From positions 1 to 64,000 of the forward strand of contig JANQPB010000042.1 of NCBI GenBank assembly GCA_028285495.1: 64,000 bases of DNA, written 5' to 3'. Below are positions 32,775 to 42,032 of the stretch, one piece after another. The number at the start of each line of letters is the position of its first letter. The stretch's first letter is position 1. Both the position numbers and the translations under genes were made by a program. The notes under the pieces are model-generated. The model did no database searches, was not told the origin of the DNA, and saw only the letters and a list, made by a program, of their open reading frames with translations. The stretch comes from Acidimicrobiales bacterium (GTDB taxonomy: Bacteria; Actinomycetota; Acidimicrobiia; Acidimicrobiales; SZUA-35).

Positions 32775-34985
32775 ATGACCGATCAGCGGATCGAGAGCCA
32801 CGGCCTGCAGTGGGCGGCCGACCTCCATGCCTTCGTCGTCGACGAGGCCCTGCCGGGCAGCGGTGTCGAGCCGGACGCCTTCTTCGCCGGGATGGCGGCC
32901 CTGGTCGGCGAGTTCGGGCCACGGAACGCCGAGCTGCTGGCCAGGCGGGAGGAGCTGCAGGCCGCCATCGACGGCTGGCACCGGGAGCGGACGGGCACGC
33001 CCCACGACGCCGAGGCCTACCGCGGCTTCCTCGAGGAGATCGGGTACCTGGCGCCCGCCGGGCCGGCGTTCTCGGTCGAGACGACGAACGTCGACCCCGA
33101 GATGAGCACCGTTCCCGGCCCGCAGCTGGTCGTGCCGGTCACCAATGCCCGCTATGCCCTCAATGCGGCCAATGCCCGCTGGGGCTCGCTGTACGACGCC
33201 CTCTACGGCACCGACGCCATGGGTGACGTGCCCGCCGGCGGGCCGTACGACCCGATCCGCGGCGCCAGGGTCATCACCTGGGCCCGCAACTTCCTCGACC
33301 AGGCCGTGCCGTTGGCCGACGGCTCCCACACCGACTCGACGGCCTACCGGGTGGTCGACGGCGGCCTGCTCGTCGACCTGGTCGGCGGGCGCCAGGTCCC
33401 GCTGGCCGACCCGTCGGCCTACGTCGGCTACCGGGGCTCCGGGGCCGAGGCCGACGCCATCCTGCTCGAGCACAACGGCCTCGGGATCGAGCTGGTCGTC
33501 GACCGGGACCACGACGTCGGTCGCGACGACCCGGCCGGCGTGGCCGACGTGGTGCTCGAAGCGGCGGTCACCGCCATCATCGACTGCGAGGACTCGGTGG
33601 CCGCGGTCGACGGGGCCGACAAGGCGTTGGCGTACCACAACTGGCTCGGCCTGATGCGGGGCGACCTGACCGAGGAGGTGACCAAGGGCGGCGAGACCTT
33701 CGTCCGGTCCCTCGCCAACGACCGCACCTACACGAGCCCGAGCGGCGGCGAGGTCGTACGCCCCGGCCGCTCGCTGCTGCTGACCCGCAACGTCGGGCAC
33801 CTGATGCGCACCCCGGCGGTGCTCGACGCCGACGGCAACCAGGTCTTCGAGGGGCTCCTCGACGCCCTGGTCACCGTCCTGTGCGCCGTGCACGACCTGG
33901 CCGGCATCCGTGGCCGTCATCGCAACTCCCGGGCCGGTTCGGTCTACGTGGTCAAGCCGAAGATGCACGGCCCCGACGAGGTGGCGTTCACCGACGACGT
34001 GTTCACCCGGGTCGAGGAGATCCTCGGCCTCGAGCCCAACACGGTCAAGGTGGGGATCATGGACGAGGAGCGGCGCACCACCCTCAACCTGGCGGAGTGC
34101 ATCCGGGCCGCCAGCAGCCGGGTCTGCTTCATCAACACCGGCTTCCTCGACCGGACCGGCGACGAGATCCACACCTCGATGCAGGCCGGTCCGATGGTCC
34201 GCAAGGGGGCGATGAAGGCCGAGCGCTGGATCGGGGCCTACGAGGACCACAACGTCGACACCGGCCTGGCCTGCGGCCTGGTCGGCCGGGCCCAGATCGG
34301 CAAGGGCATGTGGGCGGCCCCCGACCTGATGGCCGACATGCTCGAGCAGAAGATCGGCCATCCCCGCTCCGGGGCGACCTGCGCCTGGGTGCCGTCGCCG
34401 ACGGCCGCCACGCTGCACGCCACCCACTACCACCACGTCGACGTCCTGGCCCGCCAGGACGAGCTGGCCAAGGAGCTGGCCGAGCGGGGCCCCCGGGCCT
34501 CGCGCGACGACCTGCTGACCATCCCGCTCGCGCCGAGCACCGACTGGAGCGCCGAGGAGATCCAGGCCGAGCTCGACAACAACGCCCAGGGCATCCTCGG
34601 CTACGTGGTCCGGTGGGTCGACCAGGGCGTCGGCTGCTCCAAGGTGCCCGACATCGACGACGTCGGGCTGATGGAGGACCGGGCCACCTGTCGCATCTCG
34701 TCCCAGCACATGGCCAACTGGCTGCATCACGGCGTGGTCGACGCCGACCAGGTCACCGCCACCTTCCGGCGGATGGCCGAGGTCGTCGACCGCCAGAACG
34801 CCGACGACCCGGACTACGTGCCGATGGCCCCCGGCTTCGACGGCCCGGCCTTCACCGCAGCCAAGGCCCTCGTCCTGTCCGGCGTCGAGCAGCCATCCGG
34901 CTACACCGAGCCGATCCTGCACGCCCACCGGCTTGAGGCCAAGGGCGACGGGTCAGGGTCAGGCGAGGGTCCGGGCGGGAGCTGA
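32775..34985 (+). CDS. glcB: malate synthase G
   Basis: Condenses glyoxylate with acetyl-CoA to malate. At 736 residues it has the G-isoform length (A isoforms are near 530). Recognisable segments are VPVTNARYALNAANARWGSLYDALYG, the core IDCEDSVAAVDGADK, LLLTRNVGHLM, MDEERRTTLNL, GFLDRTGDEIHTSM and the C-terminal HGVVDADQV. The catalytic Asp is expected in the C-terminal third (the DDVGLMEDRAT region holds the conserved acid cluster). It stands first of four consecutive plus-strand genes with glcDEF, giving a full glycolate to malate route. The ATG is 5 nt upstream of DQR after a good ribosome site. Confidence 0.96.
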   Translation: MTDQRIESHGLQWAADLHAFVVDEALPGSGVEPDAFFAGMAALVGEFGPRNAELLARREELQAAIDGWHRERTGTPHDAEAYRGFLEEIGYLAPAGPAFSVETTNVDPEMSTVPGPQLVVPVTNARYALNAANARWGSLYDALYGTDAMGDVPAGGPYDPIRGARVITWARNFLDQAVPLADGSHTDSTAYRVVDGGLLVDLVGGRQVPLADPSAYVGYRGSGAEADAILLEHNGLGIELVVDRDHDVGRDDPAGVADVVLEAAVTAIIDCEDSVAAVDGADKALAYHNWLGLMRGDLTEEVTKGGETFVRSLANDRTYTSPSGGEVVRPGRSLLLTRNVGHLMRTPAVLDADGNQVFEGLLDALVTVLCAVHDLAGIRGRHRNSRAGSVYVVKPKMHGPDEVAFTDDVFTRVEEILGLEPNTVKVGIMDEERRTTLNLAECIRAASSRVCFINTGFLDRTGDEIHTSMQAGPMVRKGAMKAERWIGAYEDHNVDTGLACGLVGRAQIGKGMWAAPDLMADMLEQKIGHPRSGATCAWVPSPTAATLHATHYHHVDVLARQDELAKELAERGPRASRDDLLTIPLAPSTDWSAEEIQAELDNNAQGILGYVVRWVDQGVGCSKVPDIDDVGLMEDRATCRISSQHMANWLHHGVVDADQVTATFRRMAEVVDRQNADDPDYVPMAPGFDGPAFTAAKALVLSGVEQPSGYTEPILHAHRLEAKGDGSGSGEGPGGS

Positions 34986-34989
34986 GCCG

Positions 34990-36492
34990 ATGGCCCGCCG
35001 CCCCGGCTTCTTCGATCGCCTCCGCCCCGGGCGATCCGCGGGGTCCGAGCCCGAACCGACCGGCGATCCGTTCGTCGATGCGCTCCGCGCCGCCCTCGGC
35101 GCTGACGGCGTGCGGATCGACGGCGCCCACCGGGCGCTGCACAGCCACGACGCCTCGGTGTTCGACGAGGGCAACGCCGGCCCGGTCTGCTACCCCTCGA
35201 CGGCGGCCGAGGTGCAGGCGGTGGTGCGGCTGGCCGCTGAGCACCGTCGCAACGTGGTGCCCCGAGGCGCCGGCACCGGCCTGGCCGGCGGCGCCATCCC
35301 GCTCGGTCAGTCGGTCGTCATCGCCATGACCCGGATGAACCGGGTGCTGGAGGTCGACACGACCAACCGGATCGCGTGGGTCGAGCCGGGGGTCATCAAC
35401 CTCGACCTGACCCGCCAGCTGGCGCCGCTCGGCTACCACTTCGCCCCCGATCCGTCGTCGCAGCAGGTCTGCACGATCGGCGGCAACGTGGCCAACAACT
35501 CCGGGGGCCCGCACTGCCTGGCCTACGGCGTGACCGCAGCCCACGTCGTCGCGGTCGAGGTGGTGCTGCCGGACGGCGAGCTGGTCACGCTCGGCGGCCT
35601 CGACCCCGAGCCGGCAGGCTACGACCTCCGTGGCGCCTTCGTCGGCAGCGAGGGCCTGCTCGGCATCACGACCAGGGTCGCGGTGCGGATCACCCGGAAC
35701 CGGCCCGAGGTCCGCACGCTGCTGCTGTCGTTCGACGAGGTGCGCGACGCGGCCAACACCGTCAGCGGGGTCATCGCCGCCGGGATCGTGCCGGCGGCGA
35801 TGGAGGTCATGGACCAGCTGATCACGAGGGCGGTCGAGAACTACGTCGGCGCCGGCTACCCGACCGACGCGGCGGCGGTGCTGCTGGCCGAGGTCGACGG
35901 CCTGGCCGGCGGCGTCGATCTCGACGCCGAGCGGATCGCCGAGATCGGGCGGGCCAACGACGCAACCGACGTTCGCCTCGCCGGCTCCGAGGAGGAGCGG
36001 GCGCTGCTGTGGAAGGGCCGCAAGACAGCCTTCGGGGCCATCGCCCAGATCGCCCCCGACTACTACCTGCACGACACGGTCGTCCCCAGATCGGCGCTGG
36101 CCGACGTGCTCACCGAGATCTACGCCATCGCCGAGCGCCACGAGGTGCTCGTGATGAACGTGTTCCACGCCGGCGACGGCAACCTCCACCCGCTGCTGAT
36201 CTTCGACGGCCGGGAGCCGGGGATGCTCGACCGCGTCCACGCCGCCGGGGGCGAGATCATCGAGGCCTCGCTCGCCGCCGGCGGGGTCCTGTCCGGCGAG
36301 CACGGGATCGGGCTCGAGAAGCAGAAGTTCATGGACCGGATGTTCACCGCCGACGACCTCGACCACCAGAATCGCCTCCGCCAGGCGTTCGACCCCGGGT
36401 GCCGGACCAACCCGGGCAAGGTCATCCCGTCGAGCCACAGCTGCGCCGACATCCAGGCCCTGAAGTCGGTGCCTCGCGAGGTGTGGGTGTGA
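34990..36492 (+). CDS. glcD: glycolate oxidase FAD subunit GlcD
   Basis: A 500-residue FAD-linked oxidase of the GlcD/D-lactate dehydrogenase family that oxidises glycolate to glyoxylate. The PCMH FAD-binding domain shows PRGAGTGLAGGAIPLG, DPSSQQVCTIGGNVANNSGG, and FVGSEGLLGITT. The C-terminal cap has HAGDGNLHPLLIF and GEHGIGLEKQKFM. An N-terminal segment of about 30 residues is low-complexity and variable. The ATG at 34990 begins 5 nt after the malate synthase stop. It forms a complex with GlcE and GlcF encoded downstream. Confidence 0.95.
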   Translation: MARRPGFFDRLRPGRSAGSEPEPTGDPFVDALRAALGADGVRIDGAHRALHSHDASVFDEGNAGPVCYPSTAAEVQAVVRLAAEHRRNVVPRGAGTGLAGGAIPLGQSVVIAMTRMNRVLEVDTTNRIAWVEPGVINLDLTRQLAPLGYHFAPDPSSQQVCTIGGNVANNSGGPHCLAYGVTAAHVVAVEVVLPDGELVTLGGLDPEPAGYDLRGAFVGSEGLLGITTRVAVRITRNRPEVRTLLLSFDEVRDAANTVSGVIAAGIVPAAMEVMDQLITRAVENYVGAGYPTDAAAVLLAEVDGLAGGVDLDAERIAEIGRANDATDVRLAGSEEERALLWKGRKTAFGAIAQIAPDYYLHDTVVPRSALADVLTEIYAIAERHEVLVMNVFHAGDGNLHPLLIFDGREPGMLDRVHAAGGEIIEASLAAGGVLSGEHGIGLEKQKFMDRMFTADDLDHQNRLRQAFDPGCRTNPGKVIPSSHSCADIQALKSVPREVWV

Positions 36493-36508
36493 CCGGCGGA
36501 GCGTTGGT

Positions 36509-37471
36509 GTGACCGCCGAGGCCACCGTCCCCACCCTGGCGACCGACGACCCGGTCCTGGCCGCCTTCGCCGAGGAGGTCGGCGTCGACGGCCCGGTTGC
36601 GGTCGAGGGTGGCCGGACCCGCTGGTCGCTCGGCGGCGAGCTGGCGCCCGGCACCCGGACGGTCCGGGCCCCGACCGGGATCGTCGCCTACACCCCGGAC
36701 GAGATGACGGTGACCGTCCGTGCCGGCACCCCGGTTGCCGACCTGCGCGCCGCGCTGGCGGAGCGGGGCCAGCGCACGGCGCTGCCCGAGCGGGGCGGGA
36801 CGGTCGGCGGCGCCGTCGTCGTCGGCGAGAGCGACGTCCGGGCCCTCGGCCTCGGGTCGGTCCGCAACGCCGTGCTCCAGGTCCGCTACGCATCGGCCGA
36901 TGGTCGGATCGTCTCCGGTGGCGGGCCGACGGTCAAGAACGTCAGCGGGTTCGACCTGCCCCGGTTGCTCGTCGGGTCGCTCGGCACCCTCGGTCTCGTG
37001 GCCGAGGTCATCCTCCGCACCAACCCGATGCCGCCCGTGTCCCGCTGGCTCCGGGCCGGCGATGCCGATCCGCAGGCCGTCGTCGACCGGTTGCTCGACC
37101 CGTCTGCCGTGCTCTGGGACGGCACGACCACCTGGGTGCTGTTGGAGGGCCACGAGCCCGACGTCGACGCCGAGCAGATCACGCTGGCCGGCGTCGGTTC
37201 GTTCGTCCCCGTCGACTCCGATCCCGCAACCGGCGTGCCGGTCGCCCTGCCGCCGAACCGCTGGTCGCTGGCCCCGGGCGACCTCGTCGACCTCGACGGC
37301 TCCGCCACCGGCGCCTTCGTCGCCGCCGTCGGCGTCGGCCTGGTGCTGGCCGAGCGACCACAGCCGCCCCGCCGGCTCGCCCCCGCCGTCGCAGCCGTGG
37401 CCGAGCGGCTCAAGCAGAACTTCGACCCGACCGGTCGGCTCAACCCGGGCCGCAACCCGGCGGACCGGTAG
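36509..37471 (+). CDS. glcE: glycolate oxidase FAD-binding subunit GlcE
   Basis: A 320-residue PCMH-type FAD-binding subunit. Compared with GlcD it keeps the FAD domain (MTVTVRAGTPVADLRAAL, GGTVGGAVVVGESD, PTVKNVSGFDLPRLLVGSLG) but has a shorter C-terminal domain ending LKQNFDPTGRLNPGR, the usual GlcE terminus. The GTG at 36509 lies 17 nt after the glcD stop. The position between glcD and glcF is the standard operon order. Confidence 0.92.
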   Translation: MTAEATVPTLATDDPVLAAFAEEVGVDGPVAVEGGRTRWSLGGELAPGTRTVRAPTGIVAYTPDEMTVTVRAGTPVADLRAALAERGQRTALPERGGTVGGAVVVGESDVRALGLGSVRNAVLQVRYASADGRIVSGGGPTVKNVSGFDLPRLLVGSLGTLGLVAEVILRTNPMPPVSRWLRAGDADPQAVVDRLLDPSAVLWDGTTTWVLLEGHEPDVDAEQITLAGVGSFVPVDSDPATGVPVALPPNRWSLAPGDLVDLDGSATGAFVAAVGVGLVLAERPQPPRRLAPAVAAVAERLKQNFDPTGRLNPGRNPADR

Positions 37472-37482
37472 ACGGGGGACCG

Positions 37483-38688
37483 ATGGACCTCAAGATCGAC
37501 CCGGACGACCTCAACACCTGCGTCCAGTGCGGGCTGTGCCTGCCCCACTGCCCGACGTTCCGGGTGACCGGTGACGAGACCCTGTCGCCCCGGGGCCGCA
37601 TCAAGTTGATGCGGGAGGTCCAGGACAACGACGCCCCCATCACCGAGGAGGTCCTCGACGCCTTCGCCACCTGCGTGCAGTGCCGGGGGTGCGAGCCGGC
37701 CTGCCCGTCTGGGGTGCCGTACGGGCAGCTGATGGAGCAGACCCGCGAGACGCTGGTGGCCGACGGTCTGATGACGCCCTGGTGGCAGAGGCTGGCGATG
37801 AAGCCGCTGGCCAACCCCCGGCTGCTGTCGGCGGGGACGACGCTGGCTGCGCTGGCGGCCAGGACCGGGCTGGTGCCCGACCGCTTCGGCCTCCCGGACG
37901 ACATCCCGCTGCGGTCGGCGCCGCTCGAGGCGACCGGCGACCCGGACGACCGGGACACCGTGCACTTCTTCACCGGGTGCGTGATGGACACCATGCAGCG
38001 CGACGTGCACCGGGCGGGCATGGACGTGCTGGCCGCAGCCGGTGTCGGCGCCGTCCCGACGGGCAACGCCGCCCCGTGCTGCGGCGCGCTGCACGTGCAC
38101 GCCGGGCTCGGCGACGAGGCGAGGGACCTGGCCACGGCGACGATGGACGGGCTCGACGACGGCCGCCTGATCGTCGTCGACTCGGCCGGTTGCGGGGCGG
38201 CGATGAAGGAGTACGGCCACCTGCTCGGCTCCGACCGGGCCAGGGCCTTCTCGGGACGGGTCGTCGACATCGCCGAGTTCCTGGCCGCGCCCGGTGACGA
38301 CGGGGTCGCCCCGGTGGAGCGGCTGCCGGACGTGGAGCCGCTCGACGCCAGGGTCGCGGTCCAGGATCCGTGTCACCTCCGCCACGTGCAGCGGGTCCAC
38401 GCCGCCACCCGGGTGGTGCTGCGACCCTTCGTTCGGGAGCTGGTCGAGCTCGACGACGAGGGCCTGTGCTGCGGGGCCGGCGGCGCCTACTCGGTGCTGG
38501 AGCCGGAGCTGGCCGGCCAGATCCGGGACCGCAAGCTCGACTCGATCGGGCGGGCCGGGCCCGACGTGGTCGCCTCGGCCAACCCGGGGTGCTCGATGCA
38601 CCTCGGCGCCGCCGGCGTGCCGACCGAGCACCCGATGACCATCGTCGCCCGGGCCCTCGACGGCCGACCCGAACCCGACGGCCCGTAG
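37483..38688 (+). CDS. glcF: glycolate oxidase iron-sulfur subunit GlcF
   Basis: A 401-residue electron-transfer subunit. Two 4Fe-4S ferredoxin motifs lie in the first 80 residues (CVQCGLCLPHCP and CVQCRGCEPACP). Two CCG-type domains follow, each with a double-Cys motif (PCCGALHVHAG and LCCGAGGAYSV). HAAT and CHLRHVQ are also typical. It hands electrons from GlcD/E flavins to the membrane quinone pool. The ATG is 11 nt after glcE. Confidence 0.94.
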   Translation: MDLKIDPDDLNTCVQCGLCLPHCPTFRVTGDETLSPRGRIKLMREVQDNDAPITEEVLDAFATCVQCRGCEPACPSGVPYGQLMEQTRETLVADGLMTPWWQRLAMKPLANPRLLSAGTTLAALAARTGLVPDRFGLPDDIPLRSAPLEATGDPDDRDTVHFFTGCVMDTMQRDVHRAGMDVLAAAGVGAVPTGNAAPCCGALHVHAGLGDEARDLATATMDGLDDGRLIVVDSAGCGAAMKEYGHLLGSDRARAFSGRVVDIAEFLAAPGDDGVAPVERLPDVEPLDARVAVQDPCHLRHVQRVHAATRVVLRPFVRELVELDDEGLCCGAGGAYSVLEPELAGQIRDRKLDSIGRAGPDVVASANPGCSMHLGAAGVPTEHPMTIVARALDGRPEPDGP

Positions 38689-38694
38689 GTCCAC

Positions 38695-38949
38695 TCAGCG
38701 GTCGCCGAGTCCGGCCAGCGCCGCCCGCAGCGTCTGGGCGTGCCCGTCGAGCCGGCCCGGTCTCGGCGTCGGCGGCGTCGTTCCCGAGCGGGCCCCGATC
38801 CGGGACCCGTCGTCGGCGGATCGTGGAGAGACGTGCAGGTGGGCGCGGCACACCTCCAGGAGCGCGGCCTCCCCGTCGTCGCAGCGCAGGTCCACGCCGC
38901 CGCAGCGCAGCGGCGGCCGGCGGAGCGCGACGGCCAGGCGGCGGGCCAC
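38695..38949 (-). CDS. small uncertain ORF downstream of the adenylation enzyme
   Basis: A possible 84-residue protein (GTG start) with Cys-containing segments PLRCGGVDLRCDD and LLEVCRAHLHV and a Pro/Arg-rich tail. It is in the same frame as the adenylation-enzyme gene and is reached from it by passing a single TGA at 39031-39033, after which 111 codons stay open with high G+C third positions. It may be an independent small gene, a decayed C-terminal extension, or chance. No family is recognised. If it is not real, 38689-39030 holds nothing else I can identify. Confidence 0.3.
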   Translation of the reverse strand: MARRLAVALRRPPLRCGGVDLRCDDGEAALLEVCRAHLHVSPRSADDGSRIGARSGTTPPTPRPGRLDGHAQTLRAALAGLGDR

Positions 38950-39030
38950 CGCGAACAGCTCGGCGCCCGAGCTCGGCGTGGTGGAGCCGAGCCCCGCGAG
39001 GACCGCCGGACGGAGCTCGCGGCGGGGCGC

Positions 39031-40647
39031 TCAGCCCGAGGCCAGGTCCCGACGGACCGAGCGGCGGTCGATCTTGCCGCTCGGGGTCAGGGGGAAGCGA
39101 TCGCAGGCCTCGAAGGCGGCCGGGACGGCGTAGGCCGGCAACCGTGCCGCCAGCTCCCGCCGCCAGCCGTCCGGATCGGTCGGGCCGACGGCCACGTAGC
39201 GGGCGACGAGCTGGTCATCGCCCCCCGGCCGGTGGCGGATGCCGACCACGGCCGTCTCCACCCCGGCCAGGGAGCCGACGGCGGCCTCGACCTGTTCCAG
39301 CTCCACCCGGTTGCCCCGGATCTTGACCTGGTTGTCACCCCGGCCGTGGTAGCGGAGCCAGCCCCGATCGTCGACGTGGACGACGTCGCCGGTCCGGTAC
39401 CACCGGCGGGTGAGCCCGCCCGGCCCGGCCTCGTCGAGGAAGCCGGCGGCGTCGAGGTCGGGCCGGTTCCAGTAGCCGGCCATCATCGTGGCCGACCTGG
39501 CCAGCAGGAAGCCTCGCTCGCCGTCTGGAACCAGCCGATCGTCGTCGTCGACCACCCGGAGCTCGACGTCGGGGCAGGCCACGCCGATCGGGAGGGTGGC
39601 ATCGCCGCCGCCGCCGTCGGTCGGGGCGAGGGCGGCGTCGAGCTCGTCCGGGCCGAAGACGTGGGTGGTGATGTGGTTGACCTCGGCCGGCCCGTAGACG
39701 TTGGCGAACCGGGCGTGGGGGAGCAGCGCCACCAGCTCCCGGAGCGGCTCGGGCGGGAAGACCTCGCCGGCCGGCAGCACCAGGCGGACCGACGACAGGT
39801 CGCGCTCGGCGAGCGCACCCCGGGTCAGCATCTGCTGGAACAACGACGGCACCGTGTAGAGCGTGGTGCAGCCCTGGTCGGCCACCAGCTCGGTCAGGCT
39901 GGCCGGCAGCCGGAGGTGGGGCTCGGGGACGAGCACGACCCGGGCCCCGGCGGCCACCCCGGCCAGCACCTCGAAGGTCGACATGTCGAAGTGCAGCGGC
40001 GAGAAGTTGGCCATCCGGTCGTCCGGCCCGAGCCCGAAGAAGCGGGCCGACATCGTGGCGTAGGCCAGCCCGCTCCGGTGGGTGTGCATGATCCCCTTCG
40101 GCGCGCCGGTCGAGCCCGAGGTGTACATGACGTAGGCCAGGTCCTCGCCGAGCACCGCCACCGGGCCGATCGGGTCGATGCCGGCCCCCGGGCCGGTGAT
40201 GGCCTCCCAGGCCACGACGGTCGTCTGGCCCGATTCGAGGGCCTGATCGAGCCCGATGACGGCCCGTACCGTCGAGCCGGCGGCGATCAGGCGGTCGAGA
40301 CCGGTCCGGCGGGGCTCATGGCTGACCAGCACCTCGATGCCACAGTCGTCGACGATCGTGCGCACGGTGTCGGTCGGCGCCATCGGGTCGATCGGGACGT
40401 ACGCCGCCCCGGAGCGGAGGATGCCGTGCACGGCGATCAGCGACTCGAGCGACTTGTGGACCAGGATCCCGACCCGGTCGCCGGGACGGACCCCGAGCTC
40501 GACCAGGACGGCGGCCAACCGGCCGGTGGCTTCGTCCAGCTCGCCCCAGCTCATCGTCGCCCCGTCGCAGGTTGCGGCCACGTCGCCTGGTCGAGCCGCC
40601 GCCGCCCGGGGGACCAGGGACGAGAGGAGATGGAGCTGGTCTGGCAT
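39031..40647 (-). CDS. free-standing adenylation enzyme (PltF-like amino-acid/acyl-AMP ligase)
   Basis: A 538-residue single-domain adenylate-forming enzyme, closer to NRPS A domains than to acyl-CoA synthetases. It has YVMYTSGSTGAPKG, NVYGPAEVN, YRTGDVV, GRGDNQVKIRGNRVE and the terminal TPSGKIDR. Pocket residues read by alignment to GrsA are D-M-F-Y-L-A-V-H-I-K, sharing D, Y-L-A and K with the D-L-L-Y-L-A-x-x-x-K pattern I recall for prolyl-AMP ligases; the substrate is not certain. It would load a free carrier protein, such as the one at 32391-32648. Divergent from an acyl-CoA dehydrogenase, 94 nt apart, as in PltF/PltE-type pairs that oxidise carrier-bound proline. AGGAG precedes the ATG. 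Confidence 0.88.
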   Translation of the reverse strand: MPDQLHLLSSLVPRAAAARPGDVAATCDGATMSWGELDEATGRLAAVLVELGVRPGDRVGILVHKSLESLIAVHGILRSGAAYVPIDPMAPTDTVRTIVDDCGIEVLVSHEPRRTGLDRLIAAGSTVRAVIGLDQALESGQTTVVAWEAITGPGAGIDPIGPVAVLGEDLAYVMYTSGSTGAPKGIMHTHRSGLAYATMSARFFGLGPDDRMANFSPLHFDMSTFEVLAGVAAGARVVLVPEPHLRLPASLTELVADQGCTTLYTVPSLFQQMLTRGALAERDLSSVRLVLPAGEVFPPEPLRELVALLPHARFANVYGPAEVNHITTHVFGPDELDAALAPTDGGGGDATLPIGVACPDVELRVVDDDDRLVPDGERGFLLARSATMMAGYWNRPDLDAAGFLDEAGPGGLTRRWYRTGDVVHVDDRGWLRYHGRGDNQVKIRGNRVELEQVEAAVGSLAGVETAVVGIRHRPGGDDQLVARYVAVGPTDPDGWRRELAARLPAYAVPAAFEACDRFPLTPSGKIDRRSVRRDLASG

Positions 40648-40741
40648 GCGGGCTCCTGCTGGTGGCCGGGCCGTCCCGTAGCGTAGCGGTCCGCTACCGT
40701 GGCGGTGACCGCTCCAGCCCCGGCCAACTCTGGGAGGCGAC

Positions 40742-41926
40742 GTGCCCATCTTCGACGCCGGCGAGGCCATCGCCGCCCTGACGGATCTCGACCACCCGAC
40801 GAAGGTCAAGGCACGCGACTGGGCCGCCACCGCCCTCGACGACCCGACGCTCGCCGAGCGCGACGTCGCCTGCCGTTTCTGGGACGAGGGCTGGCGGCGG
40901 CTGGCCGAGCGAGGGACGATGGCGCTGCTCAACGACCCGGCCTGGGGCGGCTCGGACGTCGGGGTCATCGAGGCACTGCTGACCTTCGAGGGGCTCGGCT
41001 ACGGCTGTCGCGATGCCGGGCTGCTGTTCGCGGTCTCCACCCAGGTGTGGACGATGCAGCCGATCATCGAGCGGTTCGGTGACGACGCCCAGAAGGCCCG
41101 CTACCTGCCCGACCTGTGCGCCGGGCGCACCGCAGCGGCGTTCTGCATCACCGAGGCCGACGCCGGCTCGGACAGCTTCGCCATGAGCACGACGGCAACG
41201 CCGCACGACGACGGCGGGTTCGTGGTCACCGGCTCGAAGGCCTACATCACGTCGGCCCCCCGGGCCGACGTGTTCGTTGTGTTCGCCACCTCCGACCCCG
41301 CCATCGGCCGTTGGGGGGTCACGGCGCTGCTGATCGACGCCGACACCCCGGGTCTGACGGTCGGTCCGAACCGCCCGAAGATGGGCCTGCGGACCACGCC
41401 GTTCGCCGACGTGACCTTCGACGGGTGCCGCGTCGGCCCCGAGGCCGTGTTGGGCTCGGTCGGGGCCGGGGCCTCGATCTTCTCCTCGGCCATGGAATCG
41501 GAGCGGGCCTTCGTGCTCGCCGGCCAGATCGGAGCGATGGAGCGCCAGCTCGACGAGGCCGTCGCCTACAGCCGCCGGCGCCAGCAGTTCGGCCAGCCGA
41601 TCGGTGACTTCCAGGCGGTCAGCCACCGGCTGGCCGACATGAAGCTGCGCCACGACAACGCCAGGCTCCAGCTCTACCGGGCCGCCATCCTCGACGGCCA
41701 GGGCCGGCCGTCGATGGAGGCCGCGGCCCTGGCCAAGATCCAGGCGAGCGAGGCCGCCGTGGCGTCGTCGATGGACGCCGTGCTGATCAACGGGGCCCGG
41801 GGCTACGTCACGGAGTTCGGCGTCGAGGCCGACCTGCGCAACGTGGCCGGCGGCGTGGTCTACGGCGGCACGTCCGACGTCCAGCGCAACATCGTCGCCG
41901 GCCTGCTCGGTCGGGCGACGAGGTGA
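40742..41926 (+). CDS. acyl-CoA dehydrogenase family flavoprotein
   Basis: A 394-residue acyl-CoA dehydrogenase fold. FAD/substrate segments are AFCITEADAGSDSFAM, TGSKAYITSAPRADVF, KMGLRTTPFADVTF, RRQQFGQPIGDFQAV, and the C-terminal VVYGGTSDVQRNIVAG. The Glu found at YEGT in short/medium-chain enzymes is Gly, as in several other subfamilies, and the usual SEIQ is SDVQ, so the catalytic base must lie elsewhere. Divergence from the adenylation enzyme suggests a carrier-bound aminoacyl or acyl substrate rather than a CoA ester. The start is GTG 40742 after GGGAGG; TACCGT about 36 nt upstream is a plausible -10. Confidence 0.9.
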   Translation: MPIFDAGEAIAALTDLDHPTKVKARDWAATALDDPTLAERDVACRFWDEGWRRLAERGTMALLNDPAWGGSDVGVIEALLTFEGLGYGCRDAGLLFAVSTQVWTMQPIIERFGDDAQKARYLPDLCAGRTAAAFCITEADAGSDSFAMSTTATPHDDGGFVVTGSKAYITSAPRADVFVVFATSDPAIGRWGVTALLIDADTPGLTVGPNRPKMGLRTTPFADVTFDGCRVGPEAVLGSVGAGASIFSSAMESERAFVLAGQIGAMERQLDEAVAYSRRRQQFGQPIGDFQAVSHRLADMKLRHDNARLQLYRAAILDGQGRPSMEAAALAKIQASEAAVASSMDAVLINGARGYVTEFGVEADLRNVAGGVVYGGTSDVQRNIVAGLLGRATR

Positions 41927-42032
41927 CCGCCCCCGGTCGGCCGGCCCGGCCACCGGGTGATCATCTCGAGATCGACCGGTCGGGATCGAGCCGGGCTCGC
42001 ACCGCAGGGGCCGGTTGGGGCACGCTGGGGCC

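Noticed and set aside
32775..38688. Glycolate/glyoxylate genes as part of the NRPS cluster
   Set aside because: malate synthase G with GlcD, GlcE and GlcF is a standard catabolic module with its own terminator-promoter boundary at 32665-32708; co-location with biosynthetic genes is probably chance.
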